Shown here one piece after another: positions 47,038 through 56,976 of a DNA stretch of 64,000 bases. Source of the stretch: Virgibacillus aidingensis (GTDB taxonomy: Bacteria > Bacillota > Bacilli > Bacillales > Amphibacillaceae); the NCBI RefSeq assembly GCF_010994035.1, contig NZ_WIXN01000009.1, positions 1 to 64,000 of the forward strand. The letters are read 5' to 3'. Both the position numbers and the translations under genes were made by a program. The notes beneath the pieces were generated by a model. That model saw only the letters and a list, made by a program, of their open reading frames with translations, ran no database searches and was not told where the DNA came from. Position 1 is the stretch's first letter. Each line of letters opens with the position of its first letter.

Positions 47038-47997
47038 CTAATTATTTGTTTCATAAGCTTCGATGATCCGCTGAACTAATGGATGTCTCACCACATCTGT
47101 TGCATCCAGATAAACAAAGGTGATTCCTTTTACCCCGTTTAGCAGCCGATTTGCTATTTGAAGTCCCGATTTGACTCCCTTTGGAAGATCAATTTGTGTG
47201 ATATCACCGGTGACAACCATCTTTGAACCAAATCCAAGGCGGGTCAGAAACATTTTCATTTGTTCCGGTGTCGTATTTTGTGCTTCATCCAGAATAACAA
47301 ATGCATCATCAAGGGTTCTTCCTCTCATATATGCAAGCGGAGCAATTTCGATCGTTTCCCTTTCAATCAGCCTCAGTGTATGTTCTGCACCGAGTACATC
47401 ATGCAGCGCGTCATACAGCGGCCGTAAATATGGGTCTACTTTCTCTTTTAGATCACCCGGCAAAAAACCAAGACTTTCTCCTGCTTCAACAGCAGGGCGA
47501 GTGAGTATAATTCGTTTGACCAGGCCGTTTTTCAGGGCATGAACCGCCATGACAACAGCCAAATATGTTTTTCCGGTACCGGCAGGTCCAATCCCGAAAA
47601 CGAGGTCATTTGCCCGGATGGAAGCAATATAGCGTTTTTGCCCCAGCGTTTTCACCCTGATTGGTTTTCCTTGTACATTTTTGGTTATCTCATCCTCAAA
47701 CAGCGTTTCAAATTGGGACAGTTTTCCCTTTTTTGCAAGATCCACAGCATAAACTACATCCCGTTCCGATATGGTCAGGCCTTTCCTGATCACAGCCAAT
47801 AAAGCAGGAAGTATTCCTTCAAGCAGCACAATATTTTCTTTTTCTCCCGACACGCTGATTTGTTCTCCACGTGTAACAATAGAAACATTTAATAATTCCT
47901 CAAGCTGCAATAGGTATTTGTCGTTAATGCCAAATAAAGCCATTGCTTCATTTGGATCTGCCAAATGCAAATCAATTTCCGTGAAGTTCTCTGACAT
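47038..47997 (-). CDS. phoH: PhoH-like ATPase
   Basis: A 319-residue P-loop ATPase with a KH-like N-terminal domain. Walker A is GPAGTGKTYLA and Walker B VILDEAQNTTPEQ, with the FVTGDITQIDLP-like switch. Probable role in RNA metabolism. The ATG at 47997 follows AAGGAG and starts two bases after the yqfD stop. Confidence 0.95.
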   Translation of the reverse strand: MSENFTEIDLHLADPNEAMALFGINDKYLLQLEELLNVSIVTRGEQISVSGEKENIVLLEGILPALLAVIRKGLTISERDVVYAVDLAKKGKLSQFETLFEDEITKNVQGKPIRVKTLGQKRYIASIRANDLVFGIGPAGTGKTYLAVVMAVHALKNGLVKRIILTRPAVEAGESLGFLPGDLKEKVDPYLRPLYDALHDVLGAEHTLRLIERETIEIAPLAYMRGRTLDDAFVILDEAQNTTPEQMKMFLTRLGFGSKMVVTGDITQIDLPKGVKSGLQIANRLLNGVKGITFVYLDATDVVRHPLVQRIIEAYETNN

Positions 47998-47999
47998 AC

Positions 48000-49223
48000 T
48001 CAATCTCCTTGATTTAAAGGTTGTATTTGCGCAATATCTTCTTCTGCATTTATATACAAGTTTACTTTAACTTTACCACTGTCTGTAGTTTCATGCAAAA
48101 CTTTTTCGGATATAATTTCAGCATCAGGACCAAGTTGTAAAGACAATTCGTTCTTTGCCTGTTCAACTCCAATATTCACTGCTTCTTCTTTTGTTCTCTC
48201 TTTCTCCTCATGCAGCAATTCACTTAACGTCATTTCAACAAAGGCAACAGGCAATTCCCATTTAAAGAAATTGATCGGCCTTTCATCTGCTTCCCTATGA
48301 ATAGCATTATAGTCTGGTTCAGAGAAACCCCATACAGGCAGCTGCATATTTCCAATACGGATATAATATTTTTTTTCATGATTTCCTGTAATCCGCTCCG
48401 TATTGAATTGCAAAGGAATAGTTACTTCTGCTTCATACCATGTCGTTGCAGTTATTTCGCCCTCAGCTGCCACATATTCCAGCTCTTTATTATTTTCACC
48501 ATCCTCATCCTCACCAGTCTCTTCCTCCCCGTTAATAATTCCGGACACCAGTATATCTCCGGGTTCTACGTAATCATTAACGCTGACTTGCGGAATACCT
48601 TCAGTAACGTACATGTTTTTTATTACTCCTTTTTTTGTGGCAACCAAATGCCGGGGTCCTTCCGCCTCTTCTTCTTCAACAATTACTTTTTCCACCCCTT
48701 CAAGAAAATAGGTTGTCCCTTTTTGGTCCACACCTACCCACAATAACTCAGGAATATCTTCCACCAGCATTTTTTGAATTTCTTTGGGAGAATCAATCGA
48801 AAATTTCCATGCTCCTGAATGAATTCCGTAACTGTCCAATTGTTTTGTAATTTTTTCCTCAATATCCTTTGGCACACCGGTTACTTTAACTTCCCATATA
48901 ATATTCGATAAAAATAAAACCAACATAATACTGAGTATGGCGGCAGTCAGTAATTCTTTCCTTTGCAAAAACCTGCTTAGGTGGAAAGGAAACCCTTTTT
49001 TGTTCATAAACCGGATTTTATAACCGGTATTTTTTCTTATATATTTTATTTCGTTTACATCATTAAGTTTCACATTTCCTTGACATTGATTATCAGCTGT
49101 TTTCTTTACATCCCATACTGAAATGCCTTTTTGCGCGCATAACTGAAAAAAAAGCTCCGGCTGATTCCCCTTAACTGCGATAGTTACATAACCAGTAAAA
49201 AAGGATCCTTGTATTTGTTTCAT
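48000..49223 (-). CDS. yqfD: Sporulation protein YqfD
   Basis: A 407-residue stage IV sporulation-type protein. The first 90 residues are cytoplasmic and basic, followed by one membrane helix (about 92-112) and a long outer domain. GVIKNMYVTEGIPQVSVNDYVEPGDILVSG is a typical stretch. In B. subtilis it is made in the mother cell under SigE. An acidic GEDEDGENN insert is present. It lies in yqfC-yqfD-phoH order. Confidence 0.92.
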   Translation of the reverse strand: MKQIQGSFFTGYVTIAVKGNQPELFFQLCAQKGISVWDVKKTADNQCQGNVKLNDVNEIKYIRKNTGYKIRFMNKKGFPFHLSRFLQRKELLTAAILSIMLVLFLSNIIWEVKVTGVPKDIEEKITKQLDSYGIHSGAWKFSIDSPKEIQKMLVEDIPELLWVGVDQKGTTYFLEGVEKVIVEEEEAEGPRHLVATKKGVIKNMYVTEGIPQVSVNDYVEPGDILVSGIINGEEETGEDEDGENNKELEYVAAEGEITATTWYEAEVTIPLQFNTERITGNHEKKYYIRIGNMQLPVWGFSEPDYNAIHREADERPINFFKWELPVAFVEMTLSELLHEEKERTKEEAVNIGVEQAKNELSLQLGPDAEIISEKVLHETTDSGKVKVNLYINAEEDIAQIQPLNQGD

Positions 49224-49233
49224 GTCCCCCTCC

Positions 49234-49515
49234 TTAATCCGGAATAAATTTAACGTCTTTGATTATTCCTTCTAATAATATTTCCTCCGGGAGCATCATC
49301 TTTAACACAAATGATGAACCCATGACGCGGATGTATCCTTTATTTGATTTTAATTTAAGCTCTGTTTCCGAATAAGTAATCAGTCCCTTATGGTTTTCAA
49401 TGTATACATGTAAGTCGCCGACAATTGTTATTCTCGGTAATTCAAGAACTACATCTGATGGAAGGGCCAGGTATTTTATTAACCATGGTTTCAGTCCCTG
49501 TTGCCAATTTTTCAT
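49234..49515 (-). CDS. yqfC: Sporulation protein YqfC
   Basis: A 93-residue YabP/YqfC-family protein (LPSDVVLELPRITIVGDLHVYIENHKGL, then KSNKGYIRVMGSSFVLK). It is produced with YqfD in the sporulating mother cell; its exact job is unknown. GAGGGGGC lies before the ATG. Ten bases separate it from yqfD. Confidence 0.92.
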   Translation of the reverse strand: MKNWQQGLKPWLIKYLALPSDVVLELPRITIVGDLHVYIENHKGLITYSETELKLKSNKGYIRVMGSSFVLKMMLPEEILLEGIIKDVKFIPD

Positions 49516-49972
49516 TCACACAGCCCCCTCTCATCATCATATTTATGAAAATAATCTTGTAATAAGAACTTGGAATTGCGTAAATGTAAATGACGAAGCT
49601 AATTAGACTAATTCGAGGCTTATACAAAAATAAATATAATAAATAGAAATTTAAAAAGTATAGTATATAAGAAGAAAAGTTTAAACCTCTTAATGTCCTA
49701 TATTTAGGGGCATAAACTTCTGTATTTTCGCGGAATAACTAGTTATGGGAATTTTCAATGGATACAGAGGTAAGCAATTTGCCAGGAATAGAATTATATA
49801 TTTTTGCGACTCATTATAATACCGAATTTTTTCTGCTCATACTGGTTGCGGGAAAACAGGAATCGATTTACATAAAATTGGATGACCCCACCAAAACCTG
49901 CATGAGAAAGGAAGTAAACCAAAATCCCGTGTACTGATAGCATATCCCTAAATTTTAAATGTTTGTTAAAAA
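49516..49972. other. Spacer upstream of yqfC
   Basis: It has a hairpin at about 49676-49718 (AAGTTTA/TAAACTT outside CCTC/GGGG) and no ORF. A SigE promoter for yqfC is expected but I cannot point to a convincing one. Confidence 0.4.
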
Positions 49973-50013
49973 GAAAACCCGATGAGAAAATGCTTTCCCA
50001 TCAGGTTTTTTGC
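49973..50013 (-). terminator. Terminator of the yqeZ-floA-yqfB group
   Basis: AAAACCTGATGGG and CTCATCGGGTTTT pair with a small loop and are followed by TCTTTTT on the minus strand. Confidence 0.88.
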
Positions 50014-50028
50014 TGTTGGCAATTTTAA

Positions 50029-50556
50029 TCAGCCATTCTTTCGCTCCGTTATTACACTCCGGTACGGTCTTCTTGCCCTGGGCGAACCCAACACTTCGGA
50101 CATAATAATTCCATTTATTAGCCCTTTTCCTTTCAAGCTTTGGGATACACCTCTTTTTATTTGTTCCTGCTCTTTTGACAGGTCCTTCGCGGTTTCCCGC
50201 AGCACACTTCCGGAACCAGCAATTCCTTCCTGTAATTCATCCACTGCTTCATTGGTCCGCGTGTTAAACCGGTTAGCCAGCTTTTCCATTTGTTCCTTTT
50301 GCTGTGTTTCTATAGATGAAGAGGAAATAGTTTCCCTGACTGTTTCAAGTGTACCTTTCCCGCTGGTCCGATTATTACCACTTGAGGATACTGGACCACG
50401 GGCGGTTTGCGGAGCACGTCTTGTCGGCCTGGTCCGTCTTTTTCTATCTTCTTCCTTTTGCTTTGCAGCATTGTCTCTCAAAAACCCCAAAATCCCTGCA
50501 ATGATCAGGATAACGATAAAGAAATTGCCAAATATTAATTCTAAAAGAGCTTCCAT
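50029..50556 (-). CDS. yqfB: YqfB-like membrane protein
   Basis: A 175-residue protein with one N-terminal helix (LIFGNFFIVILIIAGILGFL) and a long basic and polar region rich in Arg, Thr and Ser. Function unknown. It closes the yqeZ-floA-yqfB gene group, whose partners shape membrane microdomains, and starts 27 bp after floA. The name is based mainly on position, as the sequence is low in complexity. Confidence 0.75.
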   Translation of the reverse strand: MEALLELIFGNFFIVILIIAGILGFLRDNAAKQKEEDRKRRTRPTRRAPQTARGPVSSSGNNRTSGKGTLETVRETISSSSIETQQKEQMEKLANRFNTRTNEAVDELQEGIAGSGSVLRETAKDLSKEQEQIKRGVSQSLKGKGLINGIIMSEVLGSPRARRPYRSVITERKNG

Positions 50557-50583
50557 TGTTCATTCTCCTTTATAGCAATTTTC

Positions 50584-51582
50584 TTAGCTCTGAGGTTCAT
50601 TGTTATCATCATTATCTTCGCTTAATTTACCGATGGTATCTCTCATATCTGTATCGGCATCAATGTTTTTATAGTTCATATAATCCATGACACCCAGATT
50701 TCCTGAACGCAATGCTTCTGCCAGCGCAAGCGGTACATCCGCTTCTGCTTCCACCACTTTTGCACGCATTTCTTGTACTCTGGCAACCATTTCCTGCTCT
50801 TGTGCAACAGCCATAGCACGACGCTCTTCCGCTTTAGCCTGTGCAATATTTTTGTCTGCTTCGGCTTGATCGGTTTGCAGAATTGCACCGATGTTTTTAC
50901 CGATATCCACATCTGCAATATCAATGGAAAGAATTTCAAATGCTGTACCTGCATCCAGTCCTTTAGCCAATACGGTCTGGGAAATTGAATCAGGGTTTTC
51001 CAGTACCTGGGCATGTGTTTCCGAGCTACCGATTGTACTTACGACACCTTCACCAACACGCGCGATGATTGTTTCTTCACCGGCACCCCCGACAAGGCGG
51101 TCAATATTGGCACGTACAGTAATTCTTGCCTTGGCCTTCACTTCAATACCGTCAATCGCAATACCAGCAATAAATGGTGTTTCAATGACTTCCGGGTTTA
51201 CACTCATTTGAACGGCTTCAAGTACGTCACGTCCTGCCAGATCAATGGCAGCACCGCGTTCAAATGGCAAATCAATATTTGCGCGATGAGCAGCGATAAG
51301 CGCATTTACTACCCTGTCCACATTACCTCCGGCAAGGTAGTGACTTTCGAGCTGGTTTGTTTTTAATCCCAGCCCTGCTTTATGCGCTTTAATTAGAGGA
51401 TTAATAACTCTATTTGGTACAACTCGGCGCAATCGCATACCAATCAGCGTAAAAATTCCTACTTTTACACCGGCTGCCAGCGCGCTGATCCATAGCATAA
51501 CCGGTATGAACGTAAACAATATTGCCAAAGCAATAATGATGACCGCAATAATAATCAGCGGCATAAGTTCGGTTAACGTCAT
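50584..51582 (-). CDS. floA: Flotillin-like protein FloA
   Basis: A 332-residue membrane-microdomain scaffold. A hydrophobic N-terminal hairpin (about residues 5-45) is followed by an SPFH-like domain ([43 protein letters not shown]) and a coiled coil rich in Ala and Glu ([16 protein letters not shown]). It works with NfeD proteins. GAGGAATTTTC precedes the ATG; it follows yqeZ by 33 bp. Confidence 0.95.
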   Translation of the reverse strand: MTLTELMPLIIIAVIIIALAILFTFIPVMLWISALAAGVKVGIFTLIGMRLRRVVPNRVINPLIKAHKAGLGLKTNQLESHYLAGGNVDRVVNALIAAHRANIDLPFERGAAIDLAGRDVLEAVQMSVNPEVIETPFIAGIAIDGIEVKAKARITVRANIDRLVGGAGEETIIARVGEGVVSTIGSSETHAQVLENPDSISQTVLAKGLDAGTAFEILSIDIADVDIGKNIGAILQTDQAEADKNIAQAKAEERRAMAVAQEQEMVARVQEMRAKVVEAEADVPLALAEALRSGNLGVMDYMNYKNIDADTDMRDTIGKLSEDNDDNNEPQS

Positions 51583-51615
51583 GAAAATTCCTCCTACTGA
51601 ATTATTTATCTTATA

Positions 51616-52953
51616 TTAGATTTCTCTAACAACAATACGTGCTCCTTCAACTTTAACAATTTTCACTCTAGAATTCGCATCAATAAATGCTCCTTCAGAC
51701 ACAACATCGATCCGTTCCTCATTAAACAACGCTGCACCAGCCGGACGCAACGGTGTGGCAGTTTCACCTTCCAGTCCAATTAATTCCAGTCGGTTGGCAG
51801 TGGATACATATCCCAGTTCTGTCGTATTTTCATCCCTAAGTATAATGTGCCGGAAAACGCCTTTATCCATCCCTATTCGCCTGAATAGTACAACAGCAGT
51901 ACCTATGGCAACTAAAAAGGCAATAGAGATACTCATTGACATATGCCCTACATCATAACCGGACATAAAGAGTGAACCAATGACCGCAGCAACTCCGAGC
52001 AGACCTAAAATCCCGCCTGCCACAAAAATCTCCGCAATAATTAAACCAATTCCTATAACGAGTAGGATGATAGCCTCTGAACCCGCAAGTCCGGCAACAA
52101 TATGTCCATAAAAGAACAAAACAAGTGAAAGGATTCCAATTGTGCCCGGCACCCCAAATCCGGGAGAATATAATTCAACAATCAGTCCAAGACTCCCTAA
52201 GGACAAAAGAATCGGTATAACTACCGGATTGGTTATAAAACGTGCAACCTCTTCAGCAAATGAGGTTTCCATTTCTATTACTGTCGCATCAGACAAACCC
52301 AGTTCATGCAGTAGTTCAACGCGGTCGCCTACGGTACCCTCTGAATACCCCACTTCCAGGGCAGTGGTAGGATCCAATGTAAGGTAATCACCTTCCGGAG
52401 ACCCTATTTCCGGCAGGTCAATGGATGGATCAGCCATAGCTGCAGCGTATAAAGGATCTCTGCCTTTTGATTCTGCAGCACTTCTCATTGCTGCCAGCCA
52501 GGCAGATTGAGCTTTTTCATCAGCAGCATTGCCATCTCCGGTAATAACACCGCTTGAACCCATTGTTGCCTGCGGTCTCATATAAATATTATCTGTATTC
52601 AAAGCAATATAGGAACCTGCTGATAATGCCTGATTAATAACAAAGGATGTAGTTGGAATATCCAGTGATTGAAGTTCACTTGCAATATTCCCGGCTGCAT
52701 CTACACGGCCGCCCGGTGTATTAATTTCAAAAATAATATGGTCTGCCCCTTCTTCAACTGCTTCCTCTGTAGTCCGGGATAAAAATGCCTCAAGGCCGCG
52801 TTCCACTTCTTTCTCAATGGGGATTACATAGACCGACTGCCCACCGCCTTGTTCGTCATCTTCCGCATGTATCATTCCGTTATTGCCTGCTGCCGACATT
52901 ACAGCTATCATGATCAGCAGTACTATGTATATGAAAATCTTTTTTCCCGGCAC
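51616..52953 (-). CDS. yqeZ: NfeD-type membrane Ser protease YqeZ
   Basis: A 445-residue protein with a signal helix, an extracytoplasmic ClpP-like domain (IIFEINTPGGRVDAA; candidate Ser in ALSAGSYIAL, then TMGSSGVITG), four or five helices and a C-terminal NfeD OB domain (SEGAFIDANSRVKIVKVEG). It is the full-length form, paired with floA. GTG 52953 is preferred since GGGGG lies eight bases upstream; GTG 52962 overlaps that site. Confidence 0.92.
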   Translation of the reverse strand: MPGKKIFIYIVLLIMIAVMSAAGNNGMIHAEDDEQGGGQSVYVIPIEKEVERGLEAFLSRTTEEAVEEGADHIIFEINTPGGRVDAAGNIASELQSLDIPTTSFVINQALSAGSYIALNTDNIYMRPQATMGSSGVITGDGNAADEKAQSAWLAAMRSAAESKGRDPLYAAAMADPSIDLPEIGSPEGDYLTLDPTTALEVGYSEGTVGDRVELLHELGLSDATVIEMETSFAEEVARFITNPVVIPILLSLGSLGLIVELYSPGFGVPGTIGILSLVLFFYGHIVAGLAGSEAIILLVIGIGLIIAEIFVAGGILGLLGVAAVIGSLFMSGYDVGHMSMSISIAFLVAIGTAVVLFRRIGMDKGVFRHIILRDENTTELGYVSTANRLELIGLEGETATPLRPAGAALFNEERIDVVSEGAFIDANSRVKIVKVEGARIVVREI

Positions 52954-53127
52954 AAGGATCACCCCCTTACAAGTCTATATTTTTGCATACGGATTACTGA
53001 TGGGTTTGGTTTCATTTTTTCCCATTCTTATGTTAATAGTACCATAAAGTATTCAAGTTCGTATATCAATTGCATGGAATAGGAAGCAGCTAAATTGAGT
53101 CAGTGGGAGTTTAAGCTTCAGGATATA

Positions 53128-53164
53128 AAAAGAGCCTTGTCAGAAATAAACGACAAGGTTCTTT
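53128..53164 (-). terminator. Terminator of yqeY
   Basis: AAAGAGCCTTGTC and GACAAGGTTCTTT pair with a ten-base loop. Confidence 0.85.
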
Positions 53165-53172
53165 ACTGGATA

Positions 53173-53619
53173 TTAATTTAACTGTTTTTGTACAATTTTG
53201 TTGATTTGTGAGCCATCTGCCTTTCCTTTTACTTTCGGCATGACAGCACTCATTACCTTTCCGATGTCTTTTTTGGAAGCAGCATTTACTTCCTTAATTG
53301 TTGATTGAATAATTTCTTCCAGCTCCTCGTTGGAAAGCTGCTCAGGCATATATTCCTGTAAAATATTTAGTTCAGATTCTGTTTTTTCTACAAGATCATC
53401 GCGTCCAGCTGATTTAAATTCTTGGAGGGAATCTTTTCTTTGTTTTACCTCTCTGGACAAAACAGTCAGTTCTTCATCTTCGGAAAGTGTTTCTTTCCCC
53501 AATTTTATTGATTCATTTTGTATGGAAGCTTTCACCATTCGAATTACGCTAAGGGTTTGTTTATCTTTATTTTTCATTGCCTGCTTCATATCCTGATTGA
53601 GCTTTTCAAGTAATGTCAT
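53173..53619 (-). CDS. yqeY: YqeY, GatB/Yqey-domain protein
   Basis: A 148-residue protein of the GatB/YqeY family ([20 protein letters not shown], then [18 protein letters not shown] and [16 protein letters not shown]). The domain resembles the tRNA-binding tail of GatB. Function unsettled. It follows rpsU by 17 bp, a conserved pair. Confidence 0.95.
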   Translation of the reverse strand: MTLLEKLNQDMKQAMKNKDKQTLSVIRMVKASIQNESIKLGKETLSEDEELTVLSREVKQRKDSLQEFKSAGRDDLVEKTESELNILQEYMPEQLSNEELEEIIQSTIKEVNAASKKDIGKVMSAVMPKVKGKADGSQINKIVQKQLN

Positions 53620-53636
53620 GATTACTGCACCCTCTT

Positions 53637-53813
53637 TTAGTATCTGCGTTTTCTGGCAGCTTCTGATTTCTTTTTGCGTCTAACACTAGGTTTTTCATAG
53701 TGTTCACGCTTGCGATATTCTTGTAATGTACCACTTTTTGACACATTACGCTTAAAGCGACGAAGAGCATCTTCAAGAGACTCGTTTTTACGAACGCGAG
53801 TTGTATTTGACAT
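53637..53813 (-). CDS. rpsU: Ribosomal protein S21
   Basis: A 58-residue basic protein of the small subunit: [19 protein letters not shown], then [21 protein letters not shown] and a Lys/Arg tail. GGAGGGAGGG lies before ATG 53813. It leads the rpsU-yqeY pair. Confidence 0.97.
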   Translation of the reverse strand: MSNTTRVRKNESLEDALRRFKRNVSKSGTLQEYRKREHYEKPSVRRKKKSEAARKRRY

Positions 53814-53931
53814 GCTTTTTTCCCTCCCTCCGAAGCACAAAACAAGTTAAGGAGCATATGTATAATTAATCATATGCTTTTTAAAGTATAATATAATACT
53901 ACGTATTGGTCAACAAATTAATTATGAAGCT

Positions 53932-54609
53932 TTAATAAGAATCTCCACCTGTTTTGCTGTCATTTAAAATAGCTACACCGGCACTGGCGCCGATACGGGT
54001 CGCACCTGCTTCAATCATGTTGTTGACTGTATTTGAATCGCGCACCCCTCCGGAGGCTTTTATTCCCATATCTTCCCCGACAGTCCTGCGCATCAGCTCT
54101 ATATCAGAGCGGGTTGCCCCGCCTCCGGAGAATCCTGTCGAAGTTTTTACATAATCTGCTCCAGCCTCTTTTGCCAATTTACACGCACGTATCTTTTCAT
54201 CATCTGTTAATAATGATGTTTCAATAATTATTTTGGTCAGTACCTCTTTGCCGGCTGCCTGGACAACTGCTTCGATATCTTCTTTAACCTGCATATCATT
54301 TCCGGTTTTTAATTCACCTATATTGATTACCATATCAACTTCTGCTGCGCCATCTTTAATCGCTTGTCTTGTCTCAAAAACCTTTGTATTCGTAGAAGTT
54401 GCCCCTAAAGGAAAACCAATTACTGTACATACCTTTACATTTGTATCTTTTAATTTATCGTAACATAAAGGGACCCAGTATGGATTTACACAAACAGATG
54501 CAAATTCATGCTCTTTTGCTTCGCCTATCAATTTTTCTATATTTTCCTGTTTTGTATCAGGTTTTAATAGTGTATGATCAATATATTTTGCCAGTTCCTT
54601 ATTTCGCAT
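53932..54609 (-). CDS. deoC: Deoxyribose-phosphate aldolase
   Basis: A 225-residue class I aldolase cleaving 2-deoxyribose-5-phosphate to acetaldehyde and glyceraldehyde-3-phosphate in nucleoside use. IDHTLLKPD at the start, [11 protein letters not shown], and the Schiff-base Lys in [11 protein letters not shown] are present, with a phosphate site ASGGVRD and GASAGVAIL. The ATG at 54609 matches the family length. In B. subtilis deoC (dra) is elsewhere, so this is a local difference. Confidence 0.95.
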   Translation of the reverse strand: MRNKELAKYIDHTLLKPDTKQENIEKLIGEAKEHEFASVCVNPYWVPLCYDKLKDTNVKVCTVIGFPLGATSTNTKVFETRQAIKDGAAEVDMVINIGELKTGNDMQVKEDIEAVVQAAGKEVLTKIIIETSLLTDDEKIRACKLAKEAGADYVKTSTGFSGGGATRSDIELMRRTVGEDMGIKASGGVRDSNTVNNMIEAGATRIGASAGVAILNDSKTGGDSY

Positions 54610-54680
54610 AACCTTACCCCTTTTCTTTCTATGAACTAACTGCATATTAGTATGCTTCAGGAAAGACCAAATGTTATGGG

Positions 54681-54721
54681 AAAAGCCCCGGGGAGGGTGC
54701 TGAACCCTCTTCCTCTTCCCT
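54681..54721 (-). terminator. Probable terminator of mtaB
   Basis: GAGGGT and ACCCTC pair around GCTGA at 54694-54710, within a GC-rich stretch; the T run is weak. Confidence 0.45.
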
Positions 54722-54758
54722 CCGTAATGCTTTGCCCCTCTTCCTGTACACATTTTCT

Positions 54759-56111
54759 TTACATCGCATTTACATGTTCATTTGCAGTTTCATCCATAAT
54801 TCTAACAAAAGTACCTTCATTTATTGGGTAACCAGCTTTTGAAATTTTTACACGTATAATTTTCCCGATCATATCAGGTGTTCCTTCAAATTGTACCTTT
54901 AAATAATTATCCGTGTAGCCGACTAGTTTTTCCGGATGTGCTTTATCTTGTACGCGTTCTTCCGGAATGACTTCCAGCACTTCGTTTTCGTAATGGGAAG
55001 CATATTCTTTAGCCATTTGATCGGACAGCGCTATTAAACGGTGAACGCGGTCATTTTTCACCTCATCCTCTACCTGCTCTTTCATACGTGCAGCAGGTGT
55101 GCCGGTACGGCGTGAGAACGGGAAGACGTGGAGTTCGGAGAAACCTATTTCTTTAACGAAATTATAGGTCTCCGTAAATTCTTCTTCTGTCTCACCTGGA
55201 AAGCCTACGATTACATCAGAAGTAATGGCAAGTCCAGGCAGTGCTTTTTTAATTTTCTCCACTTTTTCCTTATAGAAGCCGGTGGAATATTTCCTTCTCA
55301 TTCTTTCCAGCACAGTATCAGAACCAGACTGTAATGGAATATGCAGGTGCCGCACGATTTTTTTCGAATTATCCAGCACTTCAATAACCTCATCAGTAAT
55401 CTGGCTTGCTTCAATGGAAGAGATCCGTATACGCTTCAACCCATCCACTTTCGTTTCCAGATCCCGAAGCAGGCTTGCAAAATTATAGTCTGTCATATCT
55501 TCTCCATAGCCGGCAGTGTGAATTCCTGTAAGAACGATTTCCTTATAGCCGGCTTGTACTAATTTACGTGCTTGTATCAGCACATTTTCCGGATCCCTGG
55601 AACGGAGAAGTCCCCTTGACCACGGTATAATACAAAAAGTACAGAAGTTATTGCAGCCTTCCTGGATTTTTAGAGAAGCACGGGTGCGGTCCGTAAACTC
55701 CGGGACGTCCATTTCCTCAAATACACGATTCTTCATAATGCTTTTCACACCGTTGACCGGCTCTCTCGTTTTTTGGTGTTCATCAATGTATTTCAGCATA
55801 TTTTTACGATCCTGTGTACCGACAACGACATCCACCCCCGGTATTTCGATAATTTCTCCCGGTGAGGTTTGGGCATAGCAGCCGGTTACACAAATAATAG
55901 CTTCCGGATTCTTCCTGACTGCACGGCGGATGACCTGCCTGCTTTTTTTATCCCCTGTATTTGTTACTGTACATGTATTAATGACATATACATCGGAATT
56001 ATGATCGAAATCGACCCGTTCATATCCGTTACTTTTAAACATATTCCATATTCCTTCTGTTTCATAATGGTTCACCTTACAGCCTAATGTATGAAATGCA
56101 ACTGTTGGCAT
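54759..56111 (-). CDS. mtaB: tRNA t6A methylthiotransferase MtaB
   Basis: A 450-residue radical-SAM enzyme that makes ms2t6A37 in tRNA. The N-terminal cluster uses C11, C47 and C78, the radical-SAM cluster C153, C157 and C160 (CNNFCTFC), and a TRAM domain ends the protein. It overlaps the rsmE stop (TAATG) and is translationally coupled, in the B. subtilis yqeT-yqeU-yqeV order. Confidence 0.96.
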   Translation of the reverse strand: MPTVAFHTLGCKVNHYETEGIWNMFKSNGYERVDFDHNSDVYVINTCTVTNTGDKKSRQVIRRAVRKNPEAIICVTGCYAQTSPGEIIEIPGVDVVVGTQDRKNMLKYIDEHQKTREPVNGVKSIMKNRVFEEMDVPEFTDRTRASLKIQEGCNNFCTFCIIPWSRGLLRSRDPENVLIQARKLVQAGYKEIVLTGIHTAGYGEDMTDYNFASLLRDLETKVDGLKRIRISSIEASQITDEVIEVLDNSKKIVRHLHIPLQSGSDTVLERMRRKYSTGFYKEKVEKIKKALPGLAITSDVIVGFPGETEEEFTETYNFVKEIGFSELHVFPFSRRTGTPAARMKEQVEDEVKNDRVHRLIALSDQMAKEYASHYENEVLEVIPEERVQDKAHPEKLVGYTDNYLKVQFEGTPDMIGKIIRVKISKAGYPINEGTFVRIMDETANEHVNAM

Positions 56112-56875
56112 TATTTACACCCCAATTCTTCAAAATGGTAAGAAATACTTGCTAATGCATAGAGAGATGCAGTTTCAGTTCTCAGTATTCTTGGTCCCAG
56201 CCGTACAGCATGAAAACCGTGTTTTTTCAGCATATTGGCTTCATTCAGGGAAAACCCTCCCTCCGGGCCGATACAAATGATTAACCGTCTTATACGGTCC
56301 GGTTTAATTTGATCTAGTATCGGAGCCAATGATTGGAAATTCCCTGTTTTGGCTTCTTCTTCATATGCAAATAACTTGATATCATCCTCATTCATGTCTT
56401 TAATCATTTCCGCATAAGACATGACCGGATATATATATGGAATCTTATTGCGGTGGCTTTGCTCGCTTGCTTCTTTAGCAATCTTATTTAATCTGTTTAT
56501 TTTTTTCTTTTTCTTTTTTTCATCCCAAACAACAATGGATCTTTCTGCCTCAAACGGCAAAAAAGCGGCAGCACCAAGCTCTGTCCCTTTTTGTACAATA
56601 TAATCGATTTTATCTCCTTTTGGCAAGCCTTGGGCAATGATTACATTGATTGGAAGCTCTGCATTTCTCTTCACTGGTTCCACTATAGTTGTATGGATTT
56701 CATTTGGACTGCTGAAAATGATTTCACAGACAGCAGCATAGCCATCCGGGTGTCCGCAAATGACTTGATCCCCTTCTTTTAAACGCATCACTTTATTGAT
56801 GTGATGAACATCATCGCCTGCAATGATGACTTGTTTTTCCTTCCATCCCGACTCCGGGACAAAGTATCGCTGCAC
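56111..56875 (-). CDS. rsmE: 16S rRNA m3U1498 methyltransferase RsmE
   Basis: A 254-residue SPOUT methyltransferase. An N-terminal PUA-like domain (QRYFVPESGW, VHHINKVMRLKEGD) leads to the knotted domain with QGLPKGDKIDYIVQKGTELG, CIGPEGGFSLNE and LGPRILRTETASLYAL. GTG 56875 is preferred over 56884: relatives begin MQRYF and AAGCAGG then has normal spacing. Confidence 0.95.
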   Translation of the reverse strand: MQRYFVPESGWKEKQVIIAGDDVHHINKVMRLKEGDQVICGHPDGYAAVCEIIFSSPNEIHTTIVEPVKRNAELPINVIIAQGLPKGDKIDYIVQKGTELGAAAFLPFEAERSIVVWDEKKKKKKINRLNKIAKEASEQSHRNKIPYIYPVMSYAEMIKDMNEDDIKLFAYEEEAKTGNFQSLAPILDQIKPDRIRRLIICIGPEGGFSLNEANMLKKHGFHAVRLGPRILRTETASLYALASISYHFEELGCK

Positions 56876-56976
56876 ATCGATCACCTGCTTATCCAGAAGA
56901 AATTTAAATTAGCTTGAGTCTTTTTTCGGTGTTTTTTTACATGAACAGTAATCGCAGCCCGGCTTACTCGACTTTT

